From the NCBI RefSeq assembly GCF_030542965.1, contig NZ_JAUAOA010000004.1, positions 62,001-126,000 of the forward strand: DNA of 64,000 nt, written 5' to 3'. Below are positions 26,077 to 36,042 of this stretch, piece after piece. Both the position numbers and the translations under genes were made by a program. Within the stretch, counting starts at the first letter, position 1, and every line of letters starts with the position of its first letter. The stretch comes from Azotosporobacter soli. GTDB taxonomy: Bacteria > Bacillota > Negativicutes > SG130. A model generated the notes under the pieces. The model saw nothing but the letters and a program-made list of their open reading frames with translations, was not told where the DNA came from and ran no database searches.

Positions 26077-27342
26077 ATGATGATTGTACTGGGAAGTCTC
26101 GTGGTCTTAGTAACGATTTACCTGTTGGCCAAGCGGTATGAAACCAGGCTGGTCTTATTCTGTTCCGGTCTTGTCATGTCGCTGCTGGCAGGGGACTTGT
26201 TGGCGCCGTTCAAAGCTTTTTCGCATGCGATGCTGGAGAGCAAATTATTCGAAGCCATCATCGCCGTGATGGGGTTTGCGATGGTCATGAAGATAACGCA
26301 GTGCGATAAGCATTTGATCAGTCTTTTGATCAAACCGCTACGCAAGGCAGGTCCGCTGTTGATACCGGCGGCAACGCTGGTGACGCTGTTCATCAATACC
26401 TCGGTCACCAGTTCGGCGGGCTGTTCGGCGGCCGTCGGACCGATCCTGATCCCGCTGATGATGGCGGCCGGTATCCACCCGGCGATTGCGGCTGCCTGCA
26501 TCTATGCGGGAACCTATGGCGCGATGTTCAATCCCGGTTATCCGCAGGTCGCTTTGATCGTCAACGTATCGAACTCGACTCCGGTCGAGGTCGTCGCGAA
26601 CCACTTCTGGCCGCTCCTTGCATCGGGGGTGATCGGAGCCGTGAGTCTCTGGGCGATCGCCCGATTGCGCAACGAGCATAAGGACTATGTATTGCCTGCG
26701 GATATGGAGATTCCGGCGGAAGACTTCAAAGTCAGCCTGCCAAAAGCGATGGTACCGCTCATACCGATAGCGATCCTCGTCTTAGGCAGCATGAAGATCG
26801 TGCCGGCCTTTGCTCCGCTTGCGATCTCGCATGCGATGATCATCGGCGTGTTCTGTGCCTTTGCCGTCACGCGGATGAATCCGGCCACCATCTCGAAAGA
26901 ATTCTGGCATGGCGCGGGCGATTCGTTCGGACATGTCTTTGGTATCATCATTTGTGCGCTGGTATTTGTCGGCGGCATGAATGCAATCGGCCTGATCAAG
27001 GCGCTGATGGACGCGATGACCAGCAATCCTTCCATTGCCAAGATCAGCGCGACGGTCGGCCCGTTCATACTCGGCGTGGTCAGCGGTTCCGGCGATGCGG
27101 CGGCGGTCGCCTTCAACAAAGCGGTCACGGTCCATGCGGCGCAGTTCGGCATGTCGCCGGTGGACATGGGAAGCATGGCGGCCATTGCCGGCGCATTGGG
27201 ACGCACGATGTCGCCGGTGGCGGGCGGACTGATCGTCTGCTCTACGATTGCCGGCGTCTCGCCGATGGAAACCGCGAAGCGCAATGCACCGGGAATGATC
27301 TTGGCCTGTGCAGTCACGATGGTCTTGCTGCTTTATAAATAA
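26077..27342 (+). CDS. DcuC-type anaerobic C4-dicarboxylate transporter
   Basis: A 421-residue membrane protein with about 11-12 helices. Family landmarks: an N-terminal MIVLGSLVVLVTIYLLAKRYETR, NTSVTSSAGCSAAVGPILIP, YAGTYGAMFNPGYPQ, VVSGSGDAAAVAFNKAV and GRTMSPVAGGLIVCSTIAG. DcuC proteins exchange or export succinate, fumarate or related dicarboxylates during anaerobic growth. Here it follows the hydratase gene, so it more likely imports that enzyme's substrate. ATG 26077 follows GAGGAGG; the longest frame begins inside the preceding spacer. A terminator ends the operon. Confidence 0.88.
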   Translation: MMIVLGSLVVLVTIYLLAKRYETRLVLFCSGLVMSLLAGDLLAPFKAFSHAMLESKLFEAIIAVMGFAMVMKITQCDKHLISLLIKPLRKAGPLLIPAATLVTLFINTSVTSSAGCSAAVGPILIPLMMAAGIHPAIAAACIYAGTYGAMFNPGYPQVALIVNVSNSTPVEVVANHFWPLLASGVIGAVSLWAIARLRNEHKDYVLPADMEIPAEDFKVSLPKAMVPLIPIAILVLGSMKIVPAFAPLAISHAMIIGVFCAFAVTRMNPATISKEFWHGAGDSFGHVFGIIICALVFVGGMNAIGLIKALMDAMTSNPSIAKISATVGPFILGVVSGSGDAAAVAFNKAVTVHAAQFGMSPVDMGSMAAIAGALGRTMSPVAGGLIVCSTIAGVSPMETAKRNAPGMILACAVTMVLLLYK

Positions 27343-27351
27343 AAGAGCCTG

Positions 27352-27384
27352 AAAAACTTCGGTCAAAAAAGGCCGGAGTTTTTT
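27352..27384 (+). terminator. Rho-independent terminator
   Basis: AAAAACTTCGGTC / GGCCGGAGTTTTT (two G-U pairs) around AAAAAA. It ends the hydratase-dcuC operon. Confidence 0.85.
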
Positions 27385-27488
27385 GTTGCGCAAAAGCAGC
27401 GGTTGGAAGAAGCGCTGAAGTCGTTAAAGGGATTGGCAGGGTGTGAATAGAATGAAGAAAAAAAGAAGCGAAAAAGGGAGGCCATGCA

Positions 27489-28355
27489 ATGAAGAAAAAG
27501 GCGGTTTCGGCAATGCTTGCTGCGGTTTTGTTTGCGGGCGTTGCAACACCGACGGCTTTTGCCTGCTATGGAGTAAGAGCGATGGGGATGGGCGGGGCTT
27601 TTATCGCGGTTGCCGATGATGTGCAGGCGGTCTACTGGAATCCGGCGGGAATGGCCAATATCAAAGAGAAACAGTTCGGTTGGCAGCGCGCGACGAATAA
27701 TCGGGAGTCGATGAATTATATTGATGTCTTTGAGTTTGCGATGCCGCTTGCACAAGATAAATCGGGCATTGGCCTTCATTATACGAATAACCGGGAAACG
27801 CCCGTCTTTGGCGCGAGCAGTACGGATTACGCGGTTAATTACAAATCGTCGTGGTGGACGCTTTCTTACGGACAGAAAATCAGTGAAAAGTTGGCGGTCG
27901 GCATCAATGTACGCCAGGAAAAGCAAAGCGCGGATGGACGCGTTGAAGGCGGTGTGATGCAGGCGGGCGCAAGCAGCGACACGGCATACTCGACTGATTT
28001 GGGTTTTTTGTATAAAGAAAGCGAGAAGCTGTCCTTTGGCTTGTTGATACAAGATTCCTCCGGCAAAGATAAAAGTGCGAATTGGCGTCCTGCGGTCGCT
28101 TATCGGCCGGATAAGAAAACGATTCTGGCTTTCGATGTCTATAATGCAACCGAAGAGTTTAGTTCGAAACGGGAATATTCCATTGGCGTCGAGCATAAAC
28201 TCAACGACAACCTAGCGCTGCGCGTCGGCAATTATCACGGCTCGATGACGTATGGCGCAGGCGTCAATGTCGATAAGAACGTCCAACTTAACGTAGCGTA
28301 TCTTGCCGGGGATTTGGGCGGCACGACAATGCTTGGCATGCAGACGAAGTTTTAA
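27489..28355 (+). CDS. Outer-membrane beta-barrel protein (FadL/PorV-like)
   Basis: 288 residues with a Sec signal (MKKKAVSAMLAAVLFAGVATPTAFA). The mature start CYGVRAMGMGGAFIAVADDV, then AVYWNPAG, is the PorV/FadL-like N-terminal motif. The rest is a run of alternating amphipathic strands (FEFAMPLAQDKSGIGLHYT, WWTLSYGQKISEKLAVGINV, EYSIGVEHKLNDNLALRVG), and the last residue is Phe, as required for Bam-dependent insertion. It is evidence for an outer membrane. It may be a channel for hydrophobic compounds, but that is inference. RBS GGGAGG. A single gene. Confidence 0.85.
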   Translation: MKKKAVSAMLAAVLFAGVATPTAFACYGVRAMGMGGAFIAVADDVQAVYWNPAGMANIKEKQFGWQRATNNRESMNYIDVFEFAMPLAQDKSGIGLHYTNNRETPVFGASSTDYAVNYKSSWWTLSYGQKISEKLAVGINVRQEKQSADGRVEGGVMQAGASSDTAYSTDLGFLYKESEKLSFGLLIQDSSGKDKSANWRPAVAYRPDKKTILAFDVYNATEEFSSKREYSIGVEHKLNDNLALRVGNYHGSMTYGAGVNVDKNVQLNVAYLAGDLGGTTMLGMQTKF

Positions 28356-28488
28356 TTGTAAAGCAATAAGGGGCAGGCGACGTGTTTTGCGAACATGTTG
28401 CCTGTCCCTTCATTTTAGACTTGTTTTACCAAGCCGTTTCTTGTATGGTACGAACACGGAGCTGACAACAATACGGCGTGAAGAAGCA

Positions 28489-29736
28489 TCATCTGCCGTC
28501 AAAAGAAAGCGTGGCAAAATAGTCTTGCGGCGTTTCCGCCCGGCGTATCGTTTTGACGCTTCCTTCTGCCGTCAGCAACAATTCCGCCGGACGAAGCTTT
28601 CCGTTGAAGGTGGTGCTGTGACTGTAACCGTAAGCGCCGGCGTCGTGAAAGACGAGGATGTCGCCGGTGACAAGCGTGGGAAGTTCCCGGTCAACGGCAA
28701 AACGATCCCGGTTTTCGCATAATGCGCCGGTGATGTCGTAACGCTGATTAAAAGGCTGCGCTTCTTTGCCGGGAACAGAAATATGATGATAGTCATTGTA
28801 GCGCAGCGGGCTCAGGAAGGCATTGGTGGAAGCATCGAGGCCGGCAAATTGCTTATCGGTTTCTTTTATATGAAGAACGGAAGAGACGAAATAACCGTAG
28901 GGGCCGGTCATGTAAAGACCGAGTTCGCTAAAGAGCGCTAACGGATGCAAAGCGGAAGGGACGATGATTTCGTCATAGGCGGCTTGGATGGCCGCACTGA
29001 CGGCGGCAATATCAGCGGCGTCTTCGCCGGGGCGATAGGGAATTCCCAAGCCGCCTGCGAAATTGATGAAAGAAACCTTGATCCCACTTGACTGAAAAAG
29101 TTCTATTGCGAAGGAGAACAGGCAGCGGATCGCGGAGCCGAAATAGTCGGCTTCTCTTCGGTGGCAGCCAAATTGAGCATGAATGCCGAAAGTTTTTATG
29201 CCTTGTGAGGGCAAGCTGCGAAAAGCGGCGCTGATCTGTTCTTTTGTTGCGCCAAATTTGCTGCCGGCAAAGTCAATGATGCACTGATTTTGGTAGCGGA
29301 TTTCAATGCCTGGGTTGTAGCGGCAGGAAATGCGCTCCGGCAGACTTGCGACGCGCTGCAAGAAATCAAGATGGCCGGTGTCGTCAAGATTGATGATGGC
29401 GTCAAGTTCGCGCGCCAGTCTGAATTCGGCCGCCGTGGTATTGTTTGAGGTGAACATGATATCGTCGCCGGAAAAACCGCAAGCGCGAGCGAGCAGCAAT
29501 TCCGTTTCGGAGGCGCAATCCACGCCGCAGCCTTCTTCTTTAAAAATGGAAAGCAAAGCGGGGTTCGGATTGCATTTTACCGAAAAAAATTCACGGTAGC
29601 CGCGATTCCAGGCAAAGGCGGCTTGTAAGCGACGCGCATTTTGCCGGATGGCGTTTTCGTCATAAAGATAAAAGGGCGTCGGATATTTTTTGGCAATGCG
29701 CAGCAGCGTCTCGGATGCGAGAGGCAAGGTTTTCAT
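28489..29736 (-). CDS. PLP-dependent group IV decarboxylase (diaminopimelate/ornithine decarboxylase-like)
   Basis: 415 residues in the alanine-racemase-fold decarboxylase family. The PLP Lys lies in FFSVKCNPNP (~residue 54; usually YAxKAN). HAQFGCH gives the His that stacks on PLP, INFAGGLGIPY is the phosphate-binding Gly loop, and ALCENRDRF and HDAGAYGYS give the cross-subunit Cys-X-X-X-Asp and Tyr. It removes CO2 from a diamino acid. It is divergent from a MocR regulator rather than in a lysine operon, which suggests a catabolic or special role instead of housekeeping LysA. The exact substrate is open. Confidence 0.85.
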   Translation of the reverse strand: MKTLPLASETLLRIAKKYPTPFYLYDENAIRQNARRLQAAFAWNRGYREFFSVKCNPNPALLSIFKEEGCGVDCASETELLLARACGFSGDDIMFTSNNTTAAEFRLARELDAIINLDDTGHLDFLQRVASLPERISCRYNPGIEIRYQNQCIIDFAGSKFGATKEQISAAFRSLPSQGIKTFGIHAQFGCHRREADYFGSAIRCLFSFAIELFQSSGIKVSFINFAGGLGIPYRPGEDAADIAAVSAAIQAAYDEIIVPSALHPLALFSELGLYMTGPYGYFVSSVLHIKETDKQFAGLDASTNAFLSPLRYNDYHHISVPGKEAQPFNQRYDITGALCENRDRFAVDRELPTLVTGDILVFHDAGAYGYSHSTTFNGKLRPAELLLTAEGSVKTIRRAETPQDYFATLSFDGR

Positions 29737-29841
29737 ACGAATCAGCTCCTGTTTGTTTTCTTATCTTTATTTTAATCAGGAGGAAGAGAAAGAAACAGTA
29801 GAGAAAAGAGAAGGTATACCGGTACAAAAAGGAAGATGTAT

Positions 29842-31173
29842 ATGGATTATAAGTATGAGGTTGTTGCCGATTCAATCCGAAGGGAAATCGCCTCCGGCGC
29901 ATATAAGGCGGGCGCAAAGCTGCCTTCGATCAAAGCGATGTCGAGGCAACTTCGTTACAATGCCGATACCATCATCGCGGCGTATAAGCAGCTTGAAGCG
30001 CAGCATCTGATTTACGCGGTGCCCAAAAGCGGCTACTACGTCATGAAACAGGGAGCGGCTGACGAGACGGAGAAAAGCGTTCTCAATCTGGCTTCGCTGC
30101 GCCTGCCTGATGATATCAATCCCTATAAGGATTATTATCATTGCATGGAGAAAGCGATCGGCTTGTATGAAAAAAAGCTGTTTGACTATGCGCAGCCGAA
30201 AGGGCTTGCGGAATTGACGCGCTGTCTGGTCAAGCATTTGACGCACTTTCAGATTTTCACCAGACAGGAGAATATTTTCATTACGAGCGGCGCGCAACAG
30301 GCGTTATACATCCTGGCGGGTATGCCGTTCGGAAAGGGAAAAACGAAGGTGCTGACGGAGCAGCCGACCTATGCCATGATGTTGCAGATTCTGCAGTGTA
30401 CCAAGACGCCGATCGCAGGGGTGCGGCGTTCGGCTGCCGGGCTGGACTTGAGAGAGTTGGAGGCACACTTCAAAGAGGGAGACGTCAAGTTTTTTTATAC
30501 GATGCCCCGCTATCAGAATCCGACCGGTTTTTCCTATGCTAAGGAGCAAAAACAAGAAATCCTCCGTTTGGCGAAAAAATATGATGTCTATATCGTCGAA
30601 GACGATTACCTAGCAGATCTGGAACTGGACGCAAAGGCGAGCTCGCTTTACGCGATGGATGCGCAGGCGCCGGTCATTTATATCAAGAGTTTTTCCAAGA
30701 CGTTGTTGCCGGGGCTTCGACTCGGAATGTGCATCGTGCCGCCTGCATTACACGCCGCTTTTTTGACGCAGAAGAATGCGATCGATCTCGGCACGTCGAT
30801 TCTCACGCAAGGAGCGTTGGAAATTTATCTGAAGAGCAGCATGTATAAATTTCATGTGCAAAAAACCAAAAAATATTATAAAACGAAAATGGATGAAATG
30901 CGAAGCGCGTGTGCGGCGCTGTCCAGTGAGCGGATGCACTGGCATGTGCCTGAAAGCGGAATTTTTTTATATGCCGAACTAAACGGAATTTCTGCGGCGA
31001 TGCTGGAAAAGAAACTTGCGCTGCAGGGGATACTTGTCAGCACGTTAGCGTCTTCCTATATGAACGGAGCGAGACAGACGGAAGGACTGCGGCTTTGTGT
31101 CGGCAATATGAAAGATATTTCTGTTTTAGAGTGCATTACGCGCGAGGCCGGGTTCCTCTGGGAGAAAAAATAA
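29842..31173 (+). CDS. MocR-type GntR regulator with aminotransferase domain
   Basis: 443 residues: GntR winged helix (MDYKYEVVADSIRREIASG, LPSIKAMSRQLRYNADTIIAAYKQLEAQ), then a class-I aminotransferase fold with the PLP Lys in YIKSFSKTLLPGLRLG, YDVYIVEDDYLAD and PRYQNPTGFSYA. Close in length and motifs to the regulator at 9839, so the two are paralogues. It is divergent from the decarboxylase gene and is the obvious candidate to control it; substrates or products of that enzyme (diamino acids, diamines) are natural effectors. ATG 29842 has better spacing from AAGGAAG than ATG 29836. A short palindrome TACCGGTA (29817-29824) lies just upstream. Confidence 0.92.
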   Translation: MDYKYEVVADSIRREIASGAYKAGAKLPSIKAMSRQLRYNADTIIAAYKQLEAQHLIYAVPKSGYYVMKQGAADETEKSVLNLASLRLPDDINPYKDYYHCMEKAIGLYEKKLFDYAQPKGLAELTRCLVKHLTHFQIFTRQENIFITSGAQQALYILAGMPFGKGKTKVLTEQPTYAMMLQILQCTKTPIAGVRRSAAGLDLRELEAHFKEGDVKFFYTMPRYQNPTGFSYAKEQKQEILRLAKKYDVYIVEDDYLADLELDAKASSLYAMDAQAPVIYIKSFSKTLLPGLRLGMCIVPPALHAAFLTQKNAIDLGTSILTQGALEIYLKSSMYKFHVQKTKKYYKTKMDEMRSACAALSSERMHWHVPESGIFLYAELNGISAAMLEKKLALQGILVSTLASSYMNGARQTEGLRLCVGNMKDISVLECITREAGFLWEKK

Positions 31174-31266
31174 AAAATGCAAGTGCGAAAAAAAGTCGGC
31201 AAAAGCAGCGAAAGTGGCAGGCGATTTTTTATTTTTGTAAAGAAAGCATCAATTTGTCTATAAAAT

Positions 31267-31295
31267 TTGTATTGTTTGTTTTTTTCTGATATTAT
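31267..31295 (+). promoter_or_regulatory. Promoter of gdhA
   Basis: TTGTAT-17-TATTAT, preceded by an A/T-rich stretch. It gives a leader of about 110 nt. An unused strong Shine-Dalgarno-like AAAGGAGGT lies in the leader at 31332-31340. Confidence 0.5.
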
Positions 31296-31412
31296 GGTGA
31301 TATATACAATTTAAGCTTCTTTTTTCTTTACAAAGGAGGTCTTGCTGCAAAAAAGTGTAATGTTTACAGTCGAATTATGATTCTTGGACGAAAAAACATT
31401 GAGGGGGAGTAA

Positions 31413-32771
<1,359 letters not shown>

Positions 32772-32809
32772 GCGCTACGCGACCGGTTGAAACGTAAGGC
32801 AAGAATTGG

Positions 32810-32903
32810 AACCACAGGCGACTTTGTCGCCACGGAAATAACGGTTTTCAAGAACTGTTAAGCCGCAGCGCGGCTTCTGTGGCGGCGCTAGTTGCCTGTG
32901 GTT
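32810..32903 (+). ncRNA. Candidate branched RNA structure after gdhA
   Basis: Nested and branched pairing by eye. P1 is AACCACAGGC (32810-32819) with GCCTGTGGTT (32894-32903). P2 is GTCGCCAC (32826-32833) with GTGGCGGC (32879-32886). Inside P2 lie two hairpins, AACGGTT/AACTGTT (32840-32859) and AGCCGC/GCGGCT (32861-32875). A rival hairpin, GCGAC-TTT-GTCGC (32818-32830), excludes P2. A short T run follows at 32907. It may be a branched terminator, a 3'-UTR-derived RNA or a switch. No known class was recognised. Confidence 0.4.
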
Positions 32904-32997
32904 TAATGTTTTTATAATGGATTTTGATTATCATCGTTTCTGAAAACAATTTAGGATATACTGATATTGAGATAATTTCAGGCAAGAGGAGACGGTT

Positions 32998-35943
32998 ATG
33001 AAAAATCTAGGGAATATGAAAGCGCGTTTCTCAGGCATTCATGATCTGATGAAATTCAGAGTCACAGAAATACTTCTGATCTCCACGGCCTACGACGCCT
33101 ATGTGCTCGAAGAAGACGGCCGATTGGAAGAGCAGATCTACCATCATTTCAACGACTTGAATATTCCGTTCATACCAAGAATCCATTGGGTCGCCGATGA
33201 AGAAGAAGCCTGCGAGATCTTGCAAATGCGCAACATCCATTTGATTATCACCATGTCGCGTGCCAGCGACATGAGTTCGTTCGATTTTGAAACGAAAATA
33301 CATGAAGAGTATCCGGAGATTCCAATCGTGATGCTCTCCTATGAACGGATGACGCCGGACATGATCGCCAGGGTTCGAAGCGTTTCCTGCATCGATCGCG
33401 TCTTTCAGTGGTCGGGCGACAACAAGGTCTTGGTCGCGATTATCAAATATGTGGAAGACAAGAAGAACGTCGAAGCGGACAGCAAGCTCGGCGTGCAGGC
33501 GATCTTGCTGGTGGAAGATTCTCCGGCGTATTATTCGCAGATTCTGCCTGCCATCTATACGGAAATCCTGACGCAGACGCGCTGCCTGGTGCTGCACGCG
33601 ATGAACATCAAGCATGGCCTGCTGCGCGTCCGTCTTCGCCCGAAGATCCTGATCGCCGAGACGTATGAGGAAGCAATGGCGATCATCGTCAAATACCGCT
33701 ACAATCTGCTGGGCGTGATTTCCGACGTCCGTTTCCCGAAGAACGGCACATTAGACCCCCAGGCTGGTTTTGAGCTGAGCAAGATCGCCAAGGAAATGAT
33801 TCCCGACCTGCTCTTTTTATTGCAGTCCGAAGAAAGGGAGAATGGCGAAAAGGCCAAGGCGCTCGATCTGGCGTTCCTCAATAAGAACTCGTCCAATCTG
33901 CTGCATCATTTACGCGCGTATATCTTTCAAAACTACGGTTTCGGCTCGTTCATCTTTAAGTATCCGGACGGTCGCGTCATTGACGAGGCGAGCGATATCA
34001 CCAATCTGGAGCGGATCATCCGCGATTTGCCGGAAGAGAGTCTTTATTACCATGCGACGCGCAATGATTTTTCCCGTTGGCTGCGCGCACGGGCGGAAAT
34101 CGAGGTGGCCGACCGGCTGCGTTTTGTCGACACGGAACAGATTCGCGCGGCCTCCGATATTCGCGCCTATATCCTGAAAGTGTTGAACGATTATTTTCAA
34201 AAGTACCAGTTCGGCCTGGTACTCGACTTTGAGGGCTTTTCAAAAAAAGACCGGGAGAATGCCTTCATCAAGTTGGGAACCGGTTCTTTGGGCGGTAAGG
34301 GACGGGGCGTCGCATTTATGAACGTGATGATCAGCAAGGCGCAGCTGGCCGATAAGTATGAGGATATGAAGGTTAAGGTGCCGCGTTCGTTCGTTGTCGG
34401 CAGCGATGTCTTTGAAAAATTCATCGAAGAAAACAAACTCTATGCCTTTCTTGCCGAAAATCCAAGCGAAGCGGCGATTGCGCAAAAATTCACCGAAACG
34501 CCGCTGCCGACTGAAATTACCGAAAATCTGCGCGTCCTGACGCAATATATAAAATGTCCGATTGCGGTGCGTTCGTCCAGCATTCTGGAAGACTCGCGCA
34601 TTTTGCCGTTCGCCGGCATCTACCACACCTATGTCGCACCGAACTGCCACGCGGATCTTGAAATCCGGCTGAAACAATTGGAAGACGCCGTGAAGCTGGT
34701 CTATGCGTCGGTATTTTATGCCGCACCGGTGCAATATGCGCGGAACGCGGACATCCGCATTGAAGAAGAAAAAATGGCGGTGCTGATTCAGGAACTGGTC
34801 GGCGAATGCTACGGCGAGCATTATTACCCGGCGATTTCCGGCGTGGCGCAGTCGTATAACTTCTATCCGTACGATCCGCTCAAACCGGAAGACGGAACGG
34901 TAAGCCTGGCGCTGGGGCTGGGCAAAGCGATCGCCGAAGGGGAACAGGTACACCGCTTTTCTCCGACGCATCCTAAGTTGAATCCACTCGTTTCGAGTCC
35001 GGAGGAATACCTGAAAAAGTCGCAGCATGCGTTTTATGCAATCGATGTTCAATCCTGCGCCGATGTCACGATGCGCGCCGACGAAGATCATATCTACAAA
35101 AAACTGCCGATTGCGCAGGCGCATAAAGAAGACGCGCTCGAGTATATCGGCAGCACCTATTCGGCGGAGAACGACTGCATCTACGACAACGTGCACCAAG
35201 CGGGGCCGAAGCTGGTGACGTTTGCGCCGATCCTCAAATACAACCGTCTGCCGCTTGGCCCAATCGTTAAGGATTTGCTGCGGCTCGGCAAAGAATCGTT
35301 CGGCACCGATGTGGAAATCGAATTCGCGGTCAATATCCCGAAGGATAAAAGCAAGCCGAAAGAATTCAATTTCCTGCAAATTAGGCCGATGGTGGTAGGC
35401 AGAGAAGCGTTCGAAATCAAGATGGATGAACCGGAAACGTCCTGGTGCTTCAGCGAACGCACGATCGGCAACGGCGTCTATCGCGACATGCAGGACATCA
35501 TCGTCGTCGATCCCGACACGTTCAACCTGCAGGAGAGCGTTCAGATTGCCAGTGAGATCGCCGAGTTAAATCAGCGCCTCTACCAGGAAGGACGTCGCTG
35601 CATTCTGATTGGTTTCGGGCGCATGGGAACATCCGACCGCTGGCTTGGCATCCCGCTCGCGTGGGAACAAATGTCGCAGGCGCGAATCATCGTGGAAGTC
35701 GACCGCAAGAACCTCCGTCCCGAACCGTCGCTTGGCAGTCACTTCTTTCATAATCTGACCGCCACGCATATGGGCTATTTCCATATCCAATATGAAAATC
35801 CGTCGGCTGGAATGCTCGATTGGGATTGGCTGCTAAGTCAGCCTGTCCTGCAGCAAACGAAATATGTCAGACTGATACGGCGCGAAGAACCCTTCAAAGC
35901 GAAAATTGACGGGCGGAGCTTTAGGGGAATTATCGGCAAGTGA
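32998..35943 (+). CDS. PEP-synthase-like ATP-grasp protein with N-terminal response-regulator-like modules
   Basis: 981 residues, cytoplasmic. Residues ~20-155 (VTEILLISTAYDAYVLEE, YPEIPIVMLSYE) and ~165-310 (AILLVEDSPAYYSQIL, LGVISDVRFPKNG) look like two receiver-type domains. From ~410 the protein matches the PEP synthase/pyruvate phosphate dikinase ATP-binding domain: LGTGSLGGKGRGVAFMN, VPRSFVVG, CPIAVRSSSILEDS, AVLIQELVG and FLQIRPM. The phosphohistidine swivel and the PEP-binding barrel of those enzymes are not seen, so it cannot run their full reaction alone. The last ~150 residues are unassigned. SD GAGGAGA before the ATG. Monocistronic. It may be a signal-controlled phosphotransferase (inference). 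Confidence 0.8.
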   Translation: MKNLGNMKARFSGIHDLMKFRVTEILLISTAYDAYVLEEDGRLEEQIYHHFNDLNIPFIPRIHWVADEEEACEILQMRNIHLIITMSRASDMSSFDFETKIHEEYPEIPIVMLSYERMTPDMIARVRSVSCIDRVFQWSGDNKVLVAIIKYVEDKKNVEADSKLGVQAILLVEDSPAYYSQILPAIYTEILTQTRCLVLHAMNIKHGLLRVRLRPKILIAETYEEAMAIIVKYRYNLLGVISDVRFPKNGTLDPQAGFELSKIAKEMIPDLLFLLQSEERENGEKAKALDLAFLNKNSSNLLHHLRAYIFQNYGFGSFIFKYPDGRVIDEASDITNLERIIRDLPEESLYYHATRNDFSRWLRARAEIEVADRLRFVDTEQIRAASDIRAYILKVLNDYFQKYQFGLVLDFEGFSKKDRENAFIKLGTGSLGGKGRGVAFMNVMISKAQLADKYEDMKVKVPRSFVVGSDVFEKFIEENKLYAFLAENPSEAAIAQKFTETPLPTEITENLRVLTQYIKCPIAVRSSSILEDSRILPFAGIYHTYVAPNCHADLEIRLKQLEDAVKLVYASVFYAAPVQYARNADIRIEEEKMAVLIQELVGECYGEHYYPAISGVAQSYNFYPYDPLKPEDGTVSLALGLGKAIAEGEQVHRFSPTHPKLNPLVSSPEEYLKKSQHAFYAIDVQSCADVTMRADEDHIYKKLPIAQAHKEDALEYIGSTYSAENDCIYDNVHQAGPKLVTFAPILKYNRLPLGPIVKDLLRLGKESFGTDVEIEFAVNIPKDKSKPKEFNFLQIRPMVVGREAFEIKMDEPETSWCFSERTIGNGVYRDMQDIIVVDPDTFNLQESVQIASEIAELNQRLYQEGRRCILIGFGRMGTSDRWLGIPLAWEQMSQARIIVEVDRKNLRPEPSLGSHFFHNLTATHMGYFHIQYENPSAGMLDWDWLLSQPVLQQTKYVRLIRREEPFKAKIDGRSFRGIIGK

Positions 35944-35980
35944 AAATTATCTGGATAGGGTACGAAAAAGAAATGAAGGA

Positions 35981-36032
35981 AAAAGAAGCAGGATGTTCTA
36001 CCCGAGCGGTAGAACATCCTGCTTCTTTTTCT
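35981..36032. terminator. Very strong bidirectional terminator
   Basis: A perfect 21-bp stem, 35981-36001 with 36009-36029, beginning AAAAGAAGCAGGATG, and a T run. It lies between the ATP-grasp gene (+) and arsC (-). Confidence 0.93.
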
Positions 36033-36042
36033 TTGTGTTGAA

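Noticed and set aside
26685-27393. Two minus-strand open frames of about 200 codons opposite the DcuC gene
   Set aside because: Antisense shadows; the plus-strand transporter has clear family motifs and a good start.
31332-31380. Strong AAAGGAGGT box and a possible 12-residue leader peptide before gdhA
   Set aside because: The nearest start codons are at the wrong distance (TTG too close, ATG about 20 nt away), so a leader peptide is not supported.
34240-35379. 379-codon open frame on the minus strand
   Set aside because: It lies fully inside the ATP-grasp gene, has no ribosome site, and its His/Arg/Phe-rich composition is that of an antisense shadow of a GC-rich gene.
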